Below the pieces are notes generated by a model. The model ran no database searches, was not told the DNA's origin, and was given only the letters and a program-made list of their open reading frames with translations. Made by a program: the position numbers and the translations under genes. A stretch of DNA of 64,000 nucleotides from Craspedostauros australis (Eukaryota > Bacillariophyta > Bacillariophyceae > Mastogloiales > Achnanthaceae), in assembly GCA_026770025.1 (NCBI GenBank), contig JAMXDE010000074.1, forward strand, positions 102,593 to 166,592, given 5' to 3'. Every line of letters begins with the position of its first letter. Position 1 is the stretch's first letter. Positions 19,441 through 28,738 of the stretch are shown in pieces.

Positions 19441-20250
19441 TCAGGTTTGCTGCAACTCTGATGGTGTCACCTTCGTTTGTTCAACTTCTAGGATGTCTTG
19501 TTGGAGGAGCATACTTGCAGTGGACATGTTGAGCACCAAGCCTCCACAAGAATTCATTGCTTCTCTTGGGTGTATGCATCTATCATGTTCCAATGAGGCC
19601 AATTCCACCATGGGATGCAACTCTTTCTTGCCCAACTGTTTCCAATGATCGCGAAGGTGAGCTTCAAACTGGCTGAGCACAACATCAACAAACTCAGCCA
19701 TGTGGAAGCAGCATGTGTCCCACACTTCTGCAGCAGATAACTCTTCTTCAGTCATTGGCAAGACACCATCTAGCAAGTCCTGTAGAATGATGAATTTTGC
19801 TTTGCTAGCCTTTCACTTGATACAACCCTCTCTTCTTGACATGGTGGGGATGTTTGGAGTATACTGTGGTGTTTGTGCTATGTCTTGACCACTCGTTTCT
19901 TGTTGATTCTGTGGAACAATGATGATTTCACTCAGGATTTGGCTTCTGTGCAATTCTTCGAGCTTGGCATGATGCCTGGCTGTCTGAGTTCCTGAGAGAT
20001 GAAACGAGAGAGCTTGCCCCAAACATTCAAGAAGAACGAACTGTTGCGAAAATTCAAGCTTGTCCATCCACGGATGCAGGAGCAGCAAGAAGCATTCTTC
20101 GATTGGACTGCTTGATGTGTTGTGCCAAGAATAGACAAAGAACAGACCAAGTTGCCAAGTACCTGCAGCAAACATAGAAGACAATGACAAGACAGTGATA
20201 CAACCAAAGTGAGGACAACAGAATGCAGAGAGAGGAAGCTCACAAATCAA
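19441..20250 (-). pseudogene. Minus-strand second gene of the transposon, one in-frame stop
   Basis: Two open segments in one frame (20250 to about 19813, and about 19810 to 19441) are split by a single stop codon. Together they encode about 265 residues, including HPWMDKLEFSQQFVLLECLG and VWDTCCFHMAEFVDVVL. Another open segment, 20566-20240, may be an upstream exon (CQKYSFLRAFSTGLQS, then VECKSCHSQSVVEF with a Cys pair). I do not recognise the family. Harbinger elements often carry a second Myb-like or DNA-binding protein, and this position fits that role. It may also be a captured host fragment. Confidence 0.45.
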
Positions 20251-20566
20251 ACTTCATTCGTTCTTGCTCTTTGCTTGTCATGATGACAGTGCCTGCTTCG
20301 AGGTATGCAGCCACAGGAACAGCATCATCAAGGTCTTGGACTTCTCTCACTATGGTGATCCACAACCATGATCCATCTATCCCACTCGTGCTGCAAAATT
20401 CCACAACACTTTGGCTATGACACGACTTGCACTCCACATACTCTGATGTCTTCCTTGCATTGGATGACAATGATTGGAGTCCTGTGGAAAATGCCCTCAA
20501 GAATGAATATTTCTGACACAGACTTTCTATGTTGAAACTTCTTTTTTCTTGACTCAATGCTTGCAC
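20240..20566 (-). pseudogene. Possible upstream exon of the transposon's second gene
   Basis: A 108-codon minus-strand frame with protein-like composition, including ECKSCHSQSVVEFCSTSG and GSWLWITIVREVQDLDDA. It overlaps a possible intron zone near 20170-20240 and would precede the segment at 19441-20250. No family is recognised. Its start codon and splice sites could not be fixed. Confidence 0.35.
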
Positions 20567-21074
20567 ATTGCAACAGCATCAATCTCACAACCAAGAACAC
20601 AGCAATGATGTTGACAAATCCTCAAGTAGGGAAGATCAACCAAAATGCACCAAACATATTGGCAATTTCACACCTAATGGAGAGAATACCAATGACAACA
20701 AAGCCAGAAGCATTGCCACCACATCACATCAACAGAAGCCACACATACCCTCTGTACAAATGCTTGTTGTTTAACCATTGGGTGTCCTGGAACAAGGCTT
20801 TATGGCTGAACTGGTCTTTGCCCTTTGTTTCTTGACATGACAATGGATCAAAGAAATACCATGTTCCAATCTCACTATGCATCTTGGCCAGAAACTAATT
20901 CAGGTATTTGGGATGACATGCACACAATGACTACTTCCGCAGCAAAGATATCACAATATGACAACACTGGAAGAGGCTTCTGAATGTTCCTTGCAGTTCT
21001 ATGCTTTCTATGGACCAATCCAAAGAATGCCAACACCCTTGATGCAGCATATGGGATATTTTGATAGTATTCAA

Positions 21075-21672
21075 TATGGAATCATCTATGATGCTGGATC
21101 AAAATGATTGCAGCAATGAAAGCTGACATGATTGTTTGGCCAAGCTCATTGAATGATCAAGAGGGAACAGCTTTCATTGCCACAGTTGACAGCACAGATT
21201 TTCATGTATGGGAGTAGAAACACTCAACACTCAACACAGATCTGGCATGGGGCTCGAAGAAGTTCAACCACGGTGCTCTCAAATACGAGATCGCAATCAC
21301 TGTGTGCCACTCAAAGTGTGTTTGGATCCACGGGCTCCACCAAGGAGGTAAACATGACTTGACTATTTGTTGTGAAGGATTGTTGCATCAGATCACAGGC
21401 AAAAAAGTCATCATGCTTGATCGTGGGCACAGGACAAGTCGTATGAAAAAGAATATGATGTGAACACCAAATGAGCTCGATGGGCCAGAACTTGAAAACT
21501 TCAAGAGCAGAGCACGGTTGCATCATGAGACCTTCAATGAGAGACTGGGGTTCTTCAGCGTGCTGGAGATCACTTTTTGCATGGCACAGAAAAGCAGAAG
21601 CATGTGTTTGAAGCCATTTGTGTCATTGTGCAATACCATCAGGATGATGGAGCAGAACTCTTCGAGATTTGA
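21075..21672 (+). pseudogene. DDE transposase remnant (Harbinger / DDE_Tnp_4 type)
   Basis: Reading the frame through two stops gives a recognisable catalytic domain. FIATVDSTDFHVWE holds the first Asp (codon 21188), GLHQGGKHDLTI the second (21356) and RARLHHETFNERL the Glu (21527), spaced 56 and 57 codons. Between them are KFNHGALKYEIAITVC, VWIHGL and MLDRGHRT, all family landmarks. In-frame stops lie at 21215 (TAG) and 21461 (TGA). A one-base shift near 21585 moves the tail KHVFEAICVIVQYHQ into another frame, ending at 21672. The N-terminal part upstream of about 21075 is not recognisable. The transposase is inactive as it stands. Confidence 0.8.
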
Positions 21673-21912
21673 TGTCATACCACAAAACATTAATAAGAAC
21701 AACACACGTATTGCAATAGAACTGGGCATTTGCATTGGCATGATGCCATACTTCAGTGCAAAGCTGGCTTGTTGTCTTGTTTCGCTGATCTGTTCTTGTG
21801 GTTTGGGTTGGCTTGCGTCACTCCGTGCGAAGTAGTTTTGTCTGTTTCTTCACGATCCAAATGTCCGTTATATTCGATTAACCGTCCGTTAACTAGTTCG
21901 ATAAATTATTGA

Positions 21913-22090
21913 GTTTTGTCCGGTCTGTCCGGTTTGTCCGGTTTGTCCGGTCTGTCCGGTCTGTCCGGTCGTTTTGTCCGGTCTGTCCGGTTTGTCCGGT
22001 TTGTCCGGTCATTTTGTCCGGTCTGTCCGGTCGTTTTGTCCGGTCTGTCCGGTCTGACCTAGTTTCTCCGGTTTTGTCCGGTCTCTCTCG
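21913..22090 (-). repeat. CCGGACA subterminal array, right arm (inverted)
   Basis: Reverse-complement copies (TGTCCGGTC units) of the array at 18868-19075, with the same AAAC/AAAT spacer variation, ending in the shared CCTAGTTTCTCCGG block. The copy order differs slightly between the arms, so the arrays have drifted in length. Confidence 0.9.
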
Positions 22091-22212
22091 TGCCTGGACC
22101 AACGACAATTGAATAGCAATAGCGTAACCCTATCTACGATTTTCAGGATTTCAGGCGATCCACTATTCTGTCTCAACGCAGTGTATTAAGTCCCGGTAAA
22201 TTAGATCACGAG

Positions 22213-22803
22213 CTAGAAAAGTGGAAATCGGACAAAATGTTGGGTGTTCCTGGCCGAAGCAGGAATCTGGATCTTGCCCCCGCTTCTCTTCGGCCTCCTC
22301 GAATGCTTTTCGTCGCAGTTCGCCTTTGTTGCCTTCGCTTGACAAAGTGTCGCCGACGACGATGATACAAGGAACGAGTTGGTTGTCGCTCCAACACCAG
22401 ACCGCAAGACTTCCAGGTTGTGACCGTTGTTGGAAAAGACTCGACGCATGACGATGACACAGCGATGACAGAAGTATTTACTATGGCAGTCGAGACACAA
22501 GACATCCCTGTCCTGGCAACAAATCGACAAACGGCGAGCTTCCAAAGCGGAAGAATACCTGAACGCGGACACGCAAGGCAGATCCGATCTTGCAATGGTG
22601 TGGAACGACCGCACCAACACAACATCCACCACGCCCACGCGTGTTCTGCACTCAATAGAGCACACGCAGAAGACAAATTCACTTCCAGATGGCTTTCGCG
22701 AATCAGATCCGCAACCAACCCACCAACACGGTGCGCTTCGGAGGGTCGCTGCAACAACACGGAGCAAGGTGCTGCCATTCCACACATACGTCCACCCTTC
22801 CAT
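22213..22803 (-). pseudogene. Cys-rich degenerate frame, possible transposase zinc-ribbon remnant
   Basis: The minus strand contains CCQDRDVLCLDCHSKYFCHRC, a run of paired Cys residues like the C-terminal zinc ribbon of piggyBac-type transposases. Upstream, frame changes are needed to extend it (ADLIRESHLEV lies in another frame and might be the preceding helix). No catalytic Asp could be placed. It may be an unrelated zinc-binding protein remnant or chance. The end near 22213 only reads through the neighbouring transposon arm. Confidence 0.25.
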
Positions 22804-24270
22804 CTATCTTCAAGGTACGATGGTGCCGCGTAATAAATACGAAAGGGTTTGCAAGCATACAGAATGCGGAATGGCGCTTTTTCACCCACTTACACCATGT
22901 CTGATCATTCACGGGCTGGAAGCACCATCTGGCGCAGGACGACAAGAGATTGCATGCTGGAGCATGCATCTTGCATCCAGAGCCCAGAGAAAGTCACGGA
23001 CGTATCTGTTGCGACAAGCAGATCCTGGCCACCAGTGCGCAAGTGCCGAGTTGATGGAATCGACAATGCTCGGATGATAATTCGTTGGGGTGTTGCTGAT
23101 GGCGATCGGATCGAGGACACCTGAAATTATGGCCGCGCGGAGAAGGAGCACCTCCCCTTCTTGGTGTTCGGCACGTATCGATACATGTTTGTCGTGGCAT
23201 TGGCATTGGCATTGGTGTGATGTCCTCGTTGCTGTGTCTGTTTGTGTGTTCCTTTGCGGATGTTGATGCGGTTGCCCGTTTCGTTCCCGATGATGTTCTT
23301 CCGTTTTTCATGTTCGGTTTTCTGTGAACTGTTTCGCCTTCCATTCCAAGTGTTGGTTTTTTCGTGTTCTTTGGTGAGGATATCTTTTGTCGCACTCTTC
23401 AATGCCGTATTTTGATAGTGCGGCCTCTCTACGATTGTGATATTTGTTGTGCTGTTACCGATCTCCAAAGAAGCACATGGCGTATTTAGCAACTGGTCAC
23501 GAAGAACGACAGTACCTTAGCTGTATCACATTTGAGAAAGTGTTCGCGTCATTGACGTGATTGCTTTTATATAGTCGTATTAGTCATACATGCCAAACGC
23601 CGGGTTGAAGGGCTCGCGCGGGGCCGGGCCGAATCCTCCTGGATTGAGAAGCGAAGCGCACACGGCCAATACAGCGCATGGCATCGACCGGTTGTAAAGC
23701 TCGGACAGGGAGAGAGGCGGAATGCCTCCTCCCCGCAATGTCCGATAGATCTTTGATGCCTTGTCCCTGGATACACGATCACATGCGCAGGTGCGGTAAT
23801 TGGGTTCGCGGACGGGATGAAGAATCCCAGTGTCATGTTGGTAAGGTCATGGCTGAGCTACGACGATGTTGCTTTGCGTGACAATAAACCCCTTGTACTT
23901 CTCGCGACCTCTCTTGCTCCATCCTTCTCTCTGTCTGTCTCTGTGTGCGCACGAGTACACAGGTTGCATCGTTGGCCAGGAGAAGCAACGGCCACCACAT
24001 CCCACCGACGAGACGAAACGGTGTGGATGATTTGCGCGCCGCTCACTTCCTTGCGACCCAATTGCGCACAAACCAGCAACAGACATCAAGTGGAGACTGC
24101 AATCGAGAGATCGTGTTGACGATACCAAACTCGCGGATACATAGCCTGCATACGCATTATATTGCAGAGTACATGGCTCGAAGAGCATCGTAGAGTCGAG
24201 AAGTACACTCATAGACCAACGCGCATATAGTTATTGCATATCATACATATAATACCGTAGAATCGCGGAG
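22804..24270. other. Spacer before the second ATPase gene
   Basis: No supported gene. Several short overlapping frames lack domains. A GGCATTGGCATTGGCATTGG microrepeat lies near 23196. The last few hundred bases presumably hold the promoter and leader of the ATPase gene at 24271, but no motif stands out. Confidence 0.45.
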
Positions 24271-27200
24271 ATGGCGGAGGTGGAGCCTCGAAGCAAGACA
24301 AAGTCCAAGTCCACAGGCAAGTCCACTAGCAAGTCCACTAGCAAGTCCACAGGCAAGTCCACAAGCAAGTCCACAGGCAAGTCCACTAGCAAGTCGAAGA
24401 AAGGAGGACTGGGGTTTGGATCGAAATGGAGACACGTGAAGAAGGGGGAGAGCTTTGACTCGGTGGAGACGTTGGACACGAAGACTTCCTCCAGCACCGG
24501 CAGCGCCAAGCCCAAGAAGAGGGGAAAGAAGAAGGGAGCCGCAGCGACGATCATCGTCGAAGACAGGGCGAGCTCTGCAATCCCGGCTGCTACCGCCTCC
24601 ATCGCTGCGCCGGAGCCTCAATCGGAGGAGTTGGAACAGCAGTTGGAACAGCAGTTGGAACAGCAACCACAGAAACAGGAAGTGCCACAGTCTCAATCAG
24701 AACAGACGCAGACGCAGACACAGAAGGAAGCCGAGGACGACCAGCAACCAACGATGAAGGCCGCCATGAAGAGGGCGAAGATGGAGCTGGACTTCCAAGA
24801 CTTTGCCGTGGTGGGACGCAGCAACGCCCAGCAGGTGCTGGACGCCATCTACGAGCAGACGGTGCAGCAGTCACCGTTGCATCACTTCCTCTTCCAGAAG
24901 AAGGCCGACGGCCCCAGCAACGGACCCGGCTTCGATCTGTCGGACGGCGACACTGTGGCCACCTACACCAGCACGCACAGGACGGAAGATCCCATCCAGC
25001 GCGGCCTGCAGAGGGACAGCTCCACCTACTCCTGCGCCATGTCCGACGCCTCCTTCGTGCACAACCTGGGAGGCTACCATGACGACACCGCCAACGACGA
25101 CGACGACGACTCCTTCGCGGGACCTGCCTGCGCCAAGGACAACCACAAGAACCTCGTCCTCATCTCGGGCGACGTCGGCACGGGCAAGACCACGCTGGCC
25201 CACCACCTCAAGTCCAGATGCGACAAGGACTCCATCTTCTACATCCGCGGCAAGGCCAATCAGGACGAGCCCATGTTCGGCTTCACGACGGCCATCATCG
25301 ATCTGTGCCGCCAGATCTTCATCCTGCCGTCCAACAGCGAGGGCGCCTACACGCAGGACATGGGCGCCAGCAGCGGCGCCTCCCTCACATCGGGCATGTC
25401 CTCCCTGCCGGAACTCTCGGCATGCTCGTCGCATTCGTCGCACTCCTCCACCAACAACGACGATCCCAGAGACCGCGAGACGCTGCGAGAGATGCTGCTG
25501 CGCGGTCTCAGCGTGCGCGAGCAGTGGCTCATCTGCGAGCTCGTTCCGTGCATGTTCTCCGCCCTGGGGCCCAACTCGCCGGCCAAGGACGAGAAGATCC
25601 GCAAGAAGGCCAAGCGCAAGAAGGGAAACACGGCCTTCCTGCTGGCCGAGACGGCGCCCTACCAGGACTACCACAGCAGCATGAAGTACGCCATGCGACG
25701 CCTCATCCGCATCGTCACCTCGTACTGTCCCATCGTATGGGTCATGGAAGATGCGCAGTCCTGCGATGCGCCAACCTTCGACTACCTCAAGTCCCTGCTC
25801 ACCGACAGCGAGATCAGCGCCTTCACCATGATCCTGTGCCATGGCAGCGGACATCCACACCAACTGCCCGAAGGCGGACGACGCGCCAATCCCACCAACT
25901 TCGATGCCTTCGTCAAGGACGTGGAGAAATTCCGTGGCGACCGCTGCGTGGAGATATTCGATCTGGCAACGGCCAACCTGGGACTCGACGACGTCAACGA
26001 CGTCCTCATGCACTTCTTCGACACCTCCAACATCAACGACGTCCACGAGTTCGGCATCGCGCTCTACGAAAAGACGCACGGCAATCCCCTCCGCGTCAAC
26101 CTTGTCCTCAGGGACCTCGTGCGACAGGGACTCTTCCGATACAGCCAGCACCAGCACAAGTGGCTATGGGATGACGTCGACATCGTGCAGAGCCTGCCCA
26201 GCAACCCCACACCCGCCGCCCTCCTGCGCAAGACGATGGACACCATCCCTAACGCCAACGGCATCCTGCCCCTCGCGGCATGCATGGGATCCAACTTCTC
26301 CAGCAACTTCCTGCGCATCGTCATCTCGGGATTCGGGCGCAAGTCGTATCACAAGAAGTTCTACTGGGAGTGCTTCCAGAACGAGCCACCATCCAGCGAC
26401 GTCGTCTTCGTCCAGGTCTTGGAGGGATGCGAGGAGGCCAACCTGCTAGAGAATCACTTCGACTTTGGGGGCCACAAGATGGATTACGCCTTCGTGCACA
26501 GCGAGATCCGCAACGCCGCCCTGGCCCTCCTGCCGCAGGACAAGATCGACGAGCTCAAGCAACACATCGGCCAGTGTCTCATGGAGGAGATCTCACCCAA
26601 GGATCTGCATCAGTCGCAATATCTCATCGTGGGACTCCTCAGCGCCCGCAAGGACACACCCAAGGCGTCCGGCAACTGCGAAAGCCGGATCCAGGTCGCG
26701 CGCCTCAATTCCGAGGCCGGCACCAAGGCAGCGCAGGCATCCGCGTTCCCCATCGCACTGTCCTACTTTGAGACTGCGATTGCGTTGCTCCCGTCCGATC
26801 ATTGGACTGAGCATTACGCGTTGAGCCTCAAGCTGTACACGAGCGCCATGGAATGCGCCTACCTCAGTTCCAACTACAAGGTCCTCAAGACCTACGGCAA
26901 GGACGTCCGCTCGCATGCCAAGACTGCCGTCGACATGGTGCGCGCCTGCCACATCCTCATGGACGCCGCCAGCAACACCGTCGTCCCGGGCATGTCCTCA
27001 TCCGACGCCAAGGATCAGGCCTTCGATCTGCTCAGCCAGCTGGGATACCGCGTCCCCACCAACAGGCTCGTCCAGACGGTGACGTCCAGCTGCGAGATGG
27101 CCAAGATCAAGGTCACGCTCGCCAAGTGGACGCCGGATGTGGTGCACGACGTCCCCATCTCCACCGACAACAAGGAGTTCGCCATCGCCAAGACGCTGCA

Positions 27201-28377
27201 CAAGCTCATCGTCATGATGCACAAGAGCCATTCCGAGATGCTTCCGCTCATCGTTGTGAAGAGCGTGCAGCGCGCCATGAAGGCAGGCATCACGCCATGG
27301 ACGCCGCATGCCTTCTCCATGATGGCCTTCCTGCTTGTCACCACCCTCGGCAACCTGGAGCTGGGCAAGCTGTGCTCGCAGCACGCGGAGTCCACCATGC
27401 ATCGCATCCAGGGCGGTGCGCTCATGGTGCCACGCAGCGTCATGGTGTGCTACGCCTTCTCATCCAACTGGGCCATCCCGCTCGACCGGTGCGAGAAGCA
27501 GCTCACCATGGCATTCAACAAGGGCATGAGCGTCGGCGACATCCCGTCGGCGCTGACGGCCATGTACTTCTCGTTGCAGGACGCCTTCTTCACCGGCCGC
27601 CGATTGCCCAGCCTCCGCAAGGACCTGCTCAACTACTCGCAGCTCTGCATCGACTACGACTGTATGCACACCTTCGACCGCGCCTCCATGATCTGGCAAG
27701 CCGCCATCAACTTGTCTGGCAACAGCAAGAACCCCGCCAACCTCGTCGGCCGACGATTCGACGAGGTCCGCACGCTGCAGACATACGAAAAGTCGAAGAA
27801 CGACAAGATGCTCGTGCAGTCCATCAACGCTCTCAAGCTGTACCTCGCCGCCGTGATCGGCGACTACAAGGAGGCCAGCAGGCTCGGCATCAAGCACTAC
27901 CCCAAGATGATGAAGATGCTAGCCGGCCAGACCTGCTGCATGTACGTCACCTTCATGACGGCGCTGGCATGCTACGTCGTCGTCGGCAGCAGCCGCAAGG
28001 ACCACACCAGCGACGCGTGCGCCACGTTGGCCAAGAAGTGCCGCAAGACCATCATCCAATGGATCGACAAGGGCAACCCCAACGTGCAGCACCATCTCGA
28101 CATCCTCGACGGCGAACAACATTCAGATGAGTGCCTGCAAACGGCGGCGCAGCACTTCGAAGCCGCCATCAACCGCGCCAAGCAGATGGATCTCGTCACA
28201 GATCAGGCCATCGCCTGCGAACGGTACGCCGAATGTCTGCAACGGCACGGGAAGATCGAACAGGCCGGGCAGTACTTCCGCGAGGCGTGTCTTCTGTACG
28301 AGTGCTGGGAGGCGCAGAACAAGGTGACCATGGTGGTCGAACGCAGCTCGCGGTTGGCGGGATACAACCAGCTGTAG
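24271..28377 (+). CDS. STAND-type predicted ATPase, GC-rich paralogue
   Basis: 1368-aa single-exon frame from the ATG at 24271. Residues about 10-45 are a basic repeat of KST/KSTG units encoded by 12-bp repeats, followed by Glu/Gln-rich sequence (about 110-160). FAVVGRSNAQQVL marks the AAA_16 start. Walker A is GDVGTGKT (about 300-307). Walker B is IVWVMED (about 488-494), with Glu-Asp where the paralogue has Asp-Asp. KTHGNPLRV, the WLWDDVD box and FVHSEIRNAAL match family landmarks, and a TPR-like tail follows, ending in AGQYFREACLLYECWEAQ. Codon third positions are strongly C/G-biased, unlike the 2599 paralogue, suggesting higher expression or a different age. No kinase or receptor domain. 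The basic N-terminus could target nucleus or chromatin; that is inference. Confidence 0.88.
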   Translation: MAEVEPRSKTKSKSTGKSTSKSTSKSTGKSTSKSTGKSTSKSKKGGLGFGSKWRHVKKGESFDSVETLDTKTSSSTGSAKPKKRGKKKGAAATIIVEDRASSAIPAATASIAAPEPQSEELEQQLEQQLEQQPQKQEVPQSQSEQTQTQTQKEAEDDQQPTMKAAMKRAKMELDFQDFAVVGRSNAQQVLDAIYEQTVQQSPLHHFLFQKKADGPSNGPGFDLSDGDTVATYTSTHRTEDPIQRGLQRDSSTYSCAMSDASFVHNLGGYHDDTANDDDDDSFAGPACAKDNHKNLVLISGDVGTGKTTLAHHLKSRCDKDSIFYIRGKANQDEPMFGFTTAIIDLCRQIFILPSNSEGAYTQDMGASSGASLTSGMSSLPELSACSSHSSHSSTNNDDPRDRETLREMLLRGLSVREQWLICELVPCMFSALGPNSPAKDEKIRKKAKRKKGNTAFLLAETAPYQDYHSSMKYAMRRLIRIVTSYCPIVWVMEDAQSCDAPTFDYLKSLLTDSEISAFTMILCHGSGHPHQLPEGGRRANPTNFDAFVKDVEKFRGDRCVEIFDLATANLGLDDVNDVLMHFFDTSNINDVHEFGIALYEKTHGNPLRVNLVLRDLVRQGLFRYSQHQHKWLWDDVDIVQSLPSNPTPAALLRKTMDTIPNANGILPLAACMGSNFSSNFLRIVISGFGRKSYHKKFYWECFQNEPPSSDVVFVQVLEGCEEANLLENHFDFGGHKMDYAFVHSEIRNAALALLPQDKIDELKQHIGQCLMEEISPKDLHQSQYLIVGLLSARKDTPKASGNCESRIQVARLNSEAGTKAAQASAFPIALSYFETAIALLPSDHWTEHYALSLKLYTSAMECAYLSSNYKVLKTYGKDVRSHAKTAVDMVRACHILMDAASNTVVPGMSSSDAKDQAFDLLSQLGYRVPTNRLVQTVTSSCEMAKIKVTLAKWTPDVVHDVPISTDNKEFAIAKTLHKLIVMMHKSHSEMLPLIVVKSVQRAMKAGITPWTPHAFSMMAFLLVTTLGNLELGKLCSQHAESTMHRIQGGALMVPRSVMVCYAFSSNWAIPLDRCEKQLTMAFNKGMSVGDIPSALTAMYFSLQDAFFTGRRLPSLRKDLLNYSQLCIDYDCMHTFDRASMIWQAAINLSGNSKNPANLVGRRFDEVRTLQTYEKSKNDKMLVQSINALKLYLAAVIGDYKEASRLGIKHYPKMMKMLAGQTCCMYVTFMTALACYVVVGSSRKDHTSDACATLAKKCRKTIIQWIDKGNPNVQHHLDILDGEQHSDECLQTAAQHFEAAINRAKQMDLVTDQAIACERYAECLQRHGKIEQAGQYFREACLLYECWEAQNKVTMVVERSSRLAGYNQL
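24310..24397 (+). repeat. 12-bp coding repeats (KST units)
   Basis: Tandem AAGTCCACAGGC and AAGTCCACTAGC units inside the N-terminus of the GC-rich ATPase, in frame, about seven copies. This is likely to vary in length between alleles. Confidence 0.85.
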
Positions 28378-28738
28378 GCAGCGTATCTGCACGAGTTTTG
28401 ACTTTGGGGAACGGACGATGCAATGCGGCGCGGCGGCGCGTGTTGGGAGGGCATCGTGCAGCGATGTGTGGCATGGGCATTGCCGTGCACTCACACAAGG
28501 GAAATAGACTGCGAACCAACGAAAGCAACAATCATAATAAACCGTACTAAACTAGAAAGAATGCATGAATGAATGCATGAATGAATGCATGACTGAATGA
28601 TAGAGAAGTACTCCAGAGAGGCATGGAAAGTTTGGATGCGGCAGTCCTTGCCGTCGAGATGTTCTGGAGCATTACGCGAAGAGTAGCTATGCCACCCGGC
28701 TGCGCCCTCACTTCTTTGCCATTCGGCTTGCTCTTGCG
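28378..28738. other. Convergent intergenic region with ATGAATGC repeats
   Basis: This separates the ends of two convergent genes and presumably holds both 3' UTRs. ATGCATGAATGA is repeated three times at about 28561-28597. No hairpin terminator is expected in a nuclear genome and none is called. Confidence 0.5.

Larger units (their letters stand above)
17594..22253 (+). mobile_element. Degenerate PIF/Harbinger-like DNA transposon with long terminal inverted repeats
   Basis: The ends are inverted copies: left GGAACACCCAACATTTTGTC (from 17597) and right its complement, ending at about 22250. The arms continue through CTTTTCTAGCTCGTGA, GGGACTTAATACAC, GCGTTGAGACAGAA, GGGTTACGCTATT and a long array of CCGGACA units. 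Each arm is about 350 bp once the nested element in the left arm is subtracted. Between the arms lie a plus-strand DDE transposase remnant and a minus-strand second gene remnant, matching the two-gene plan of Harbinger elements. No target-site duplication is obvious. The right end abuts a Cys-rich degenerate frame. Confidence 0.8.

Noticed and set aside
24871-26157. 428-codon open frame antisense to the GC-rich ATPase gene
   Set aside because: It is a shadow of a gene with C/G-rich third positions. It has no domain, while the sense frame has clear Walker motifs and family landmarks.
25218-28130. Long plus-strand alternative frames inside the GC-rich ATPase gene
   Set aside because: His/Arg/Gln-rich low-complexity translations typical of off-frame reading of GC-rich coding DNA.
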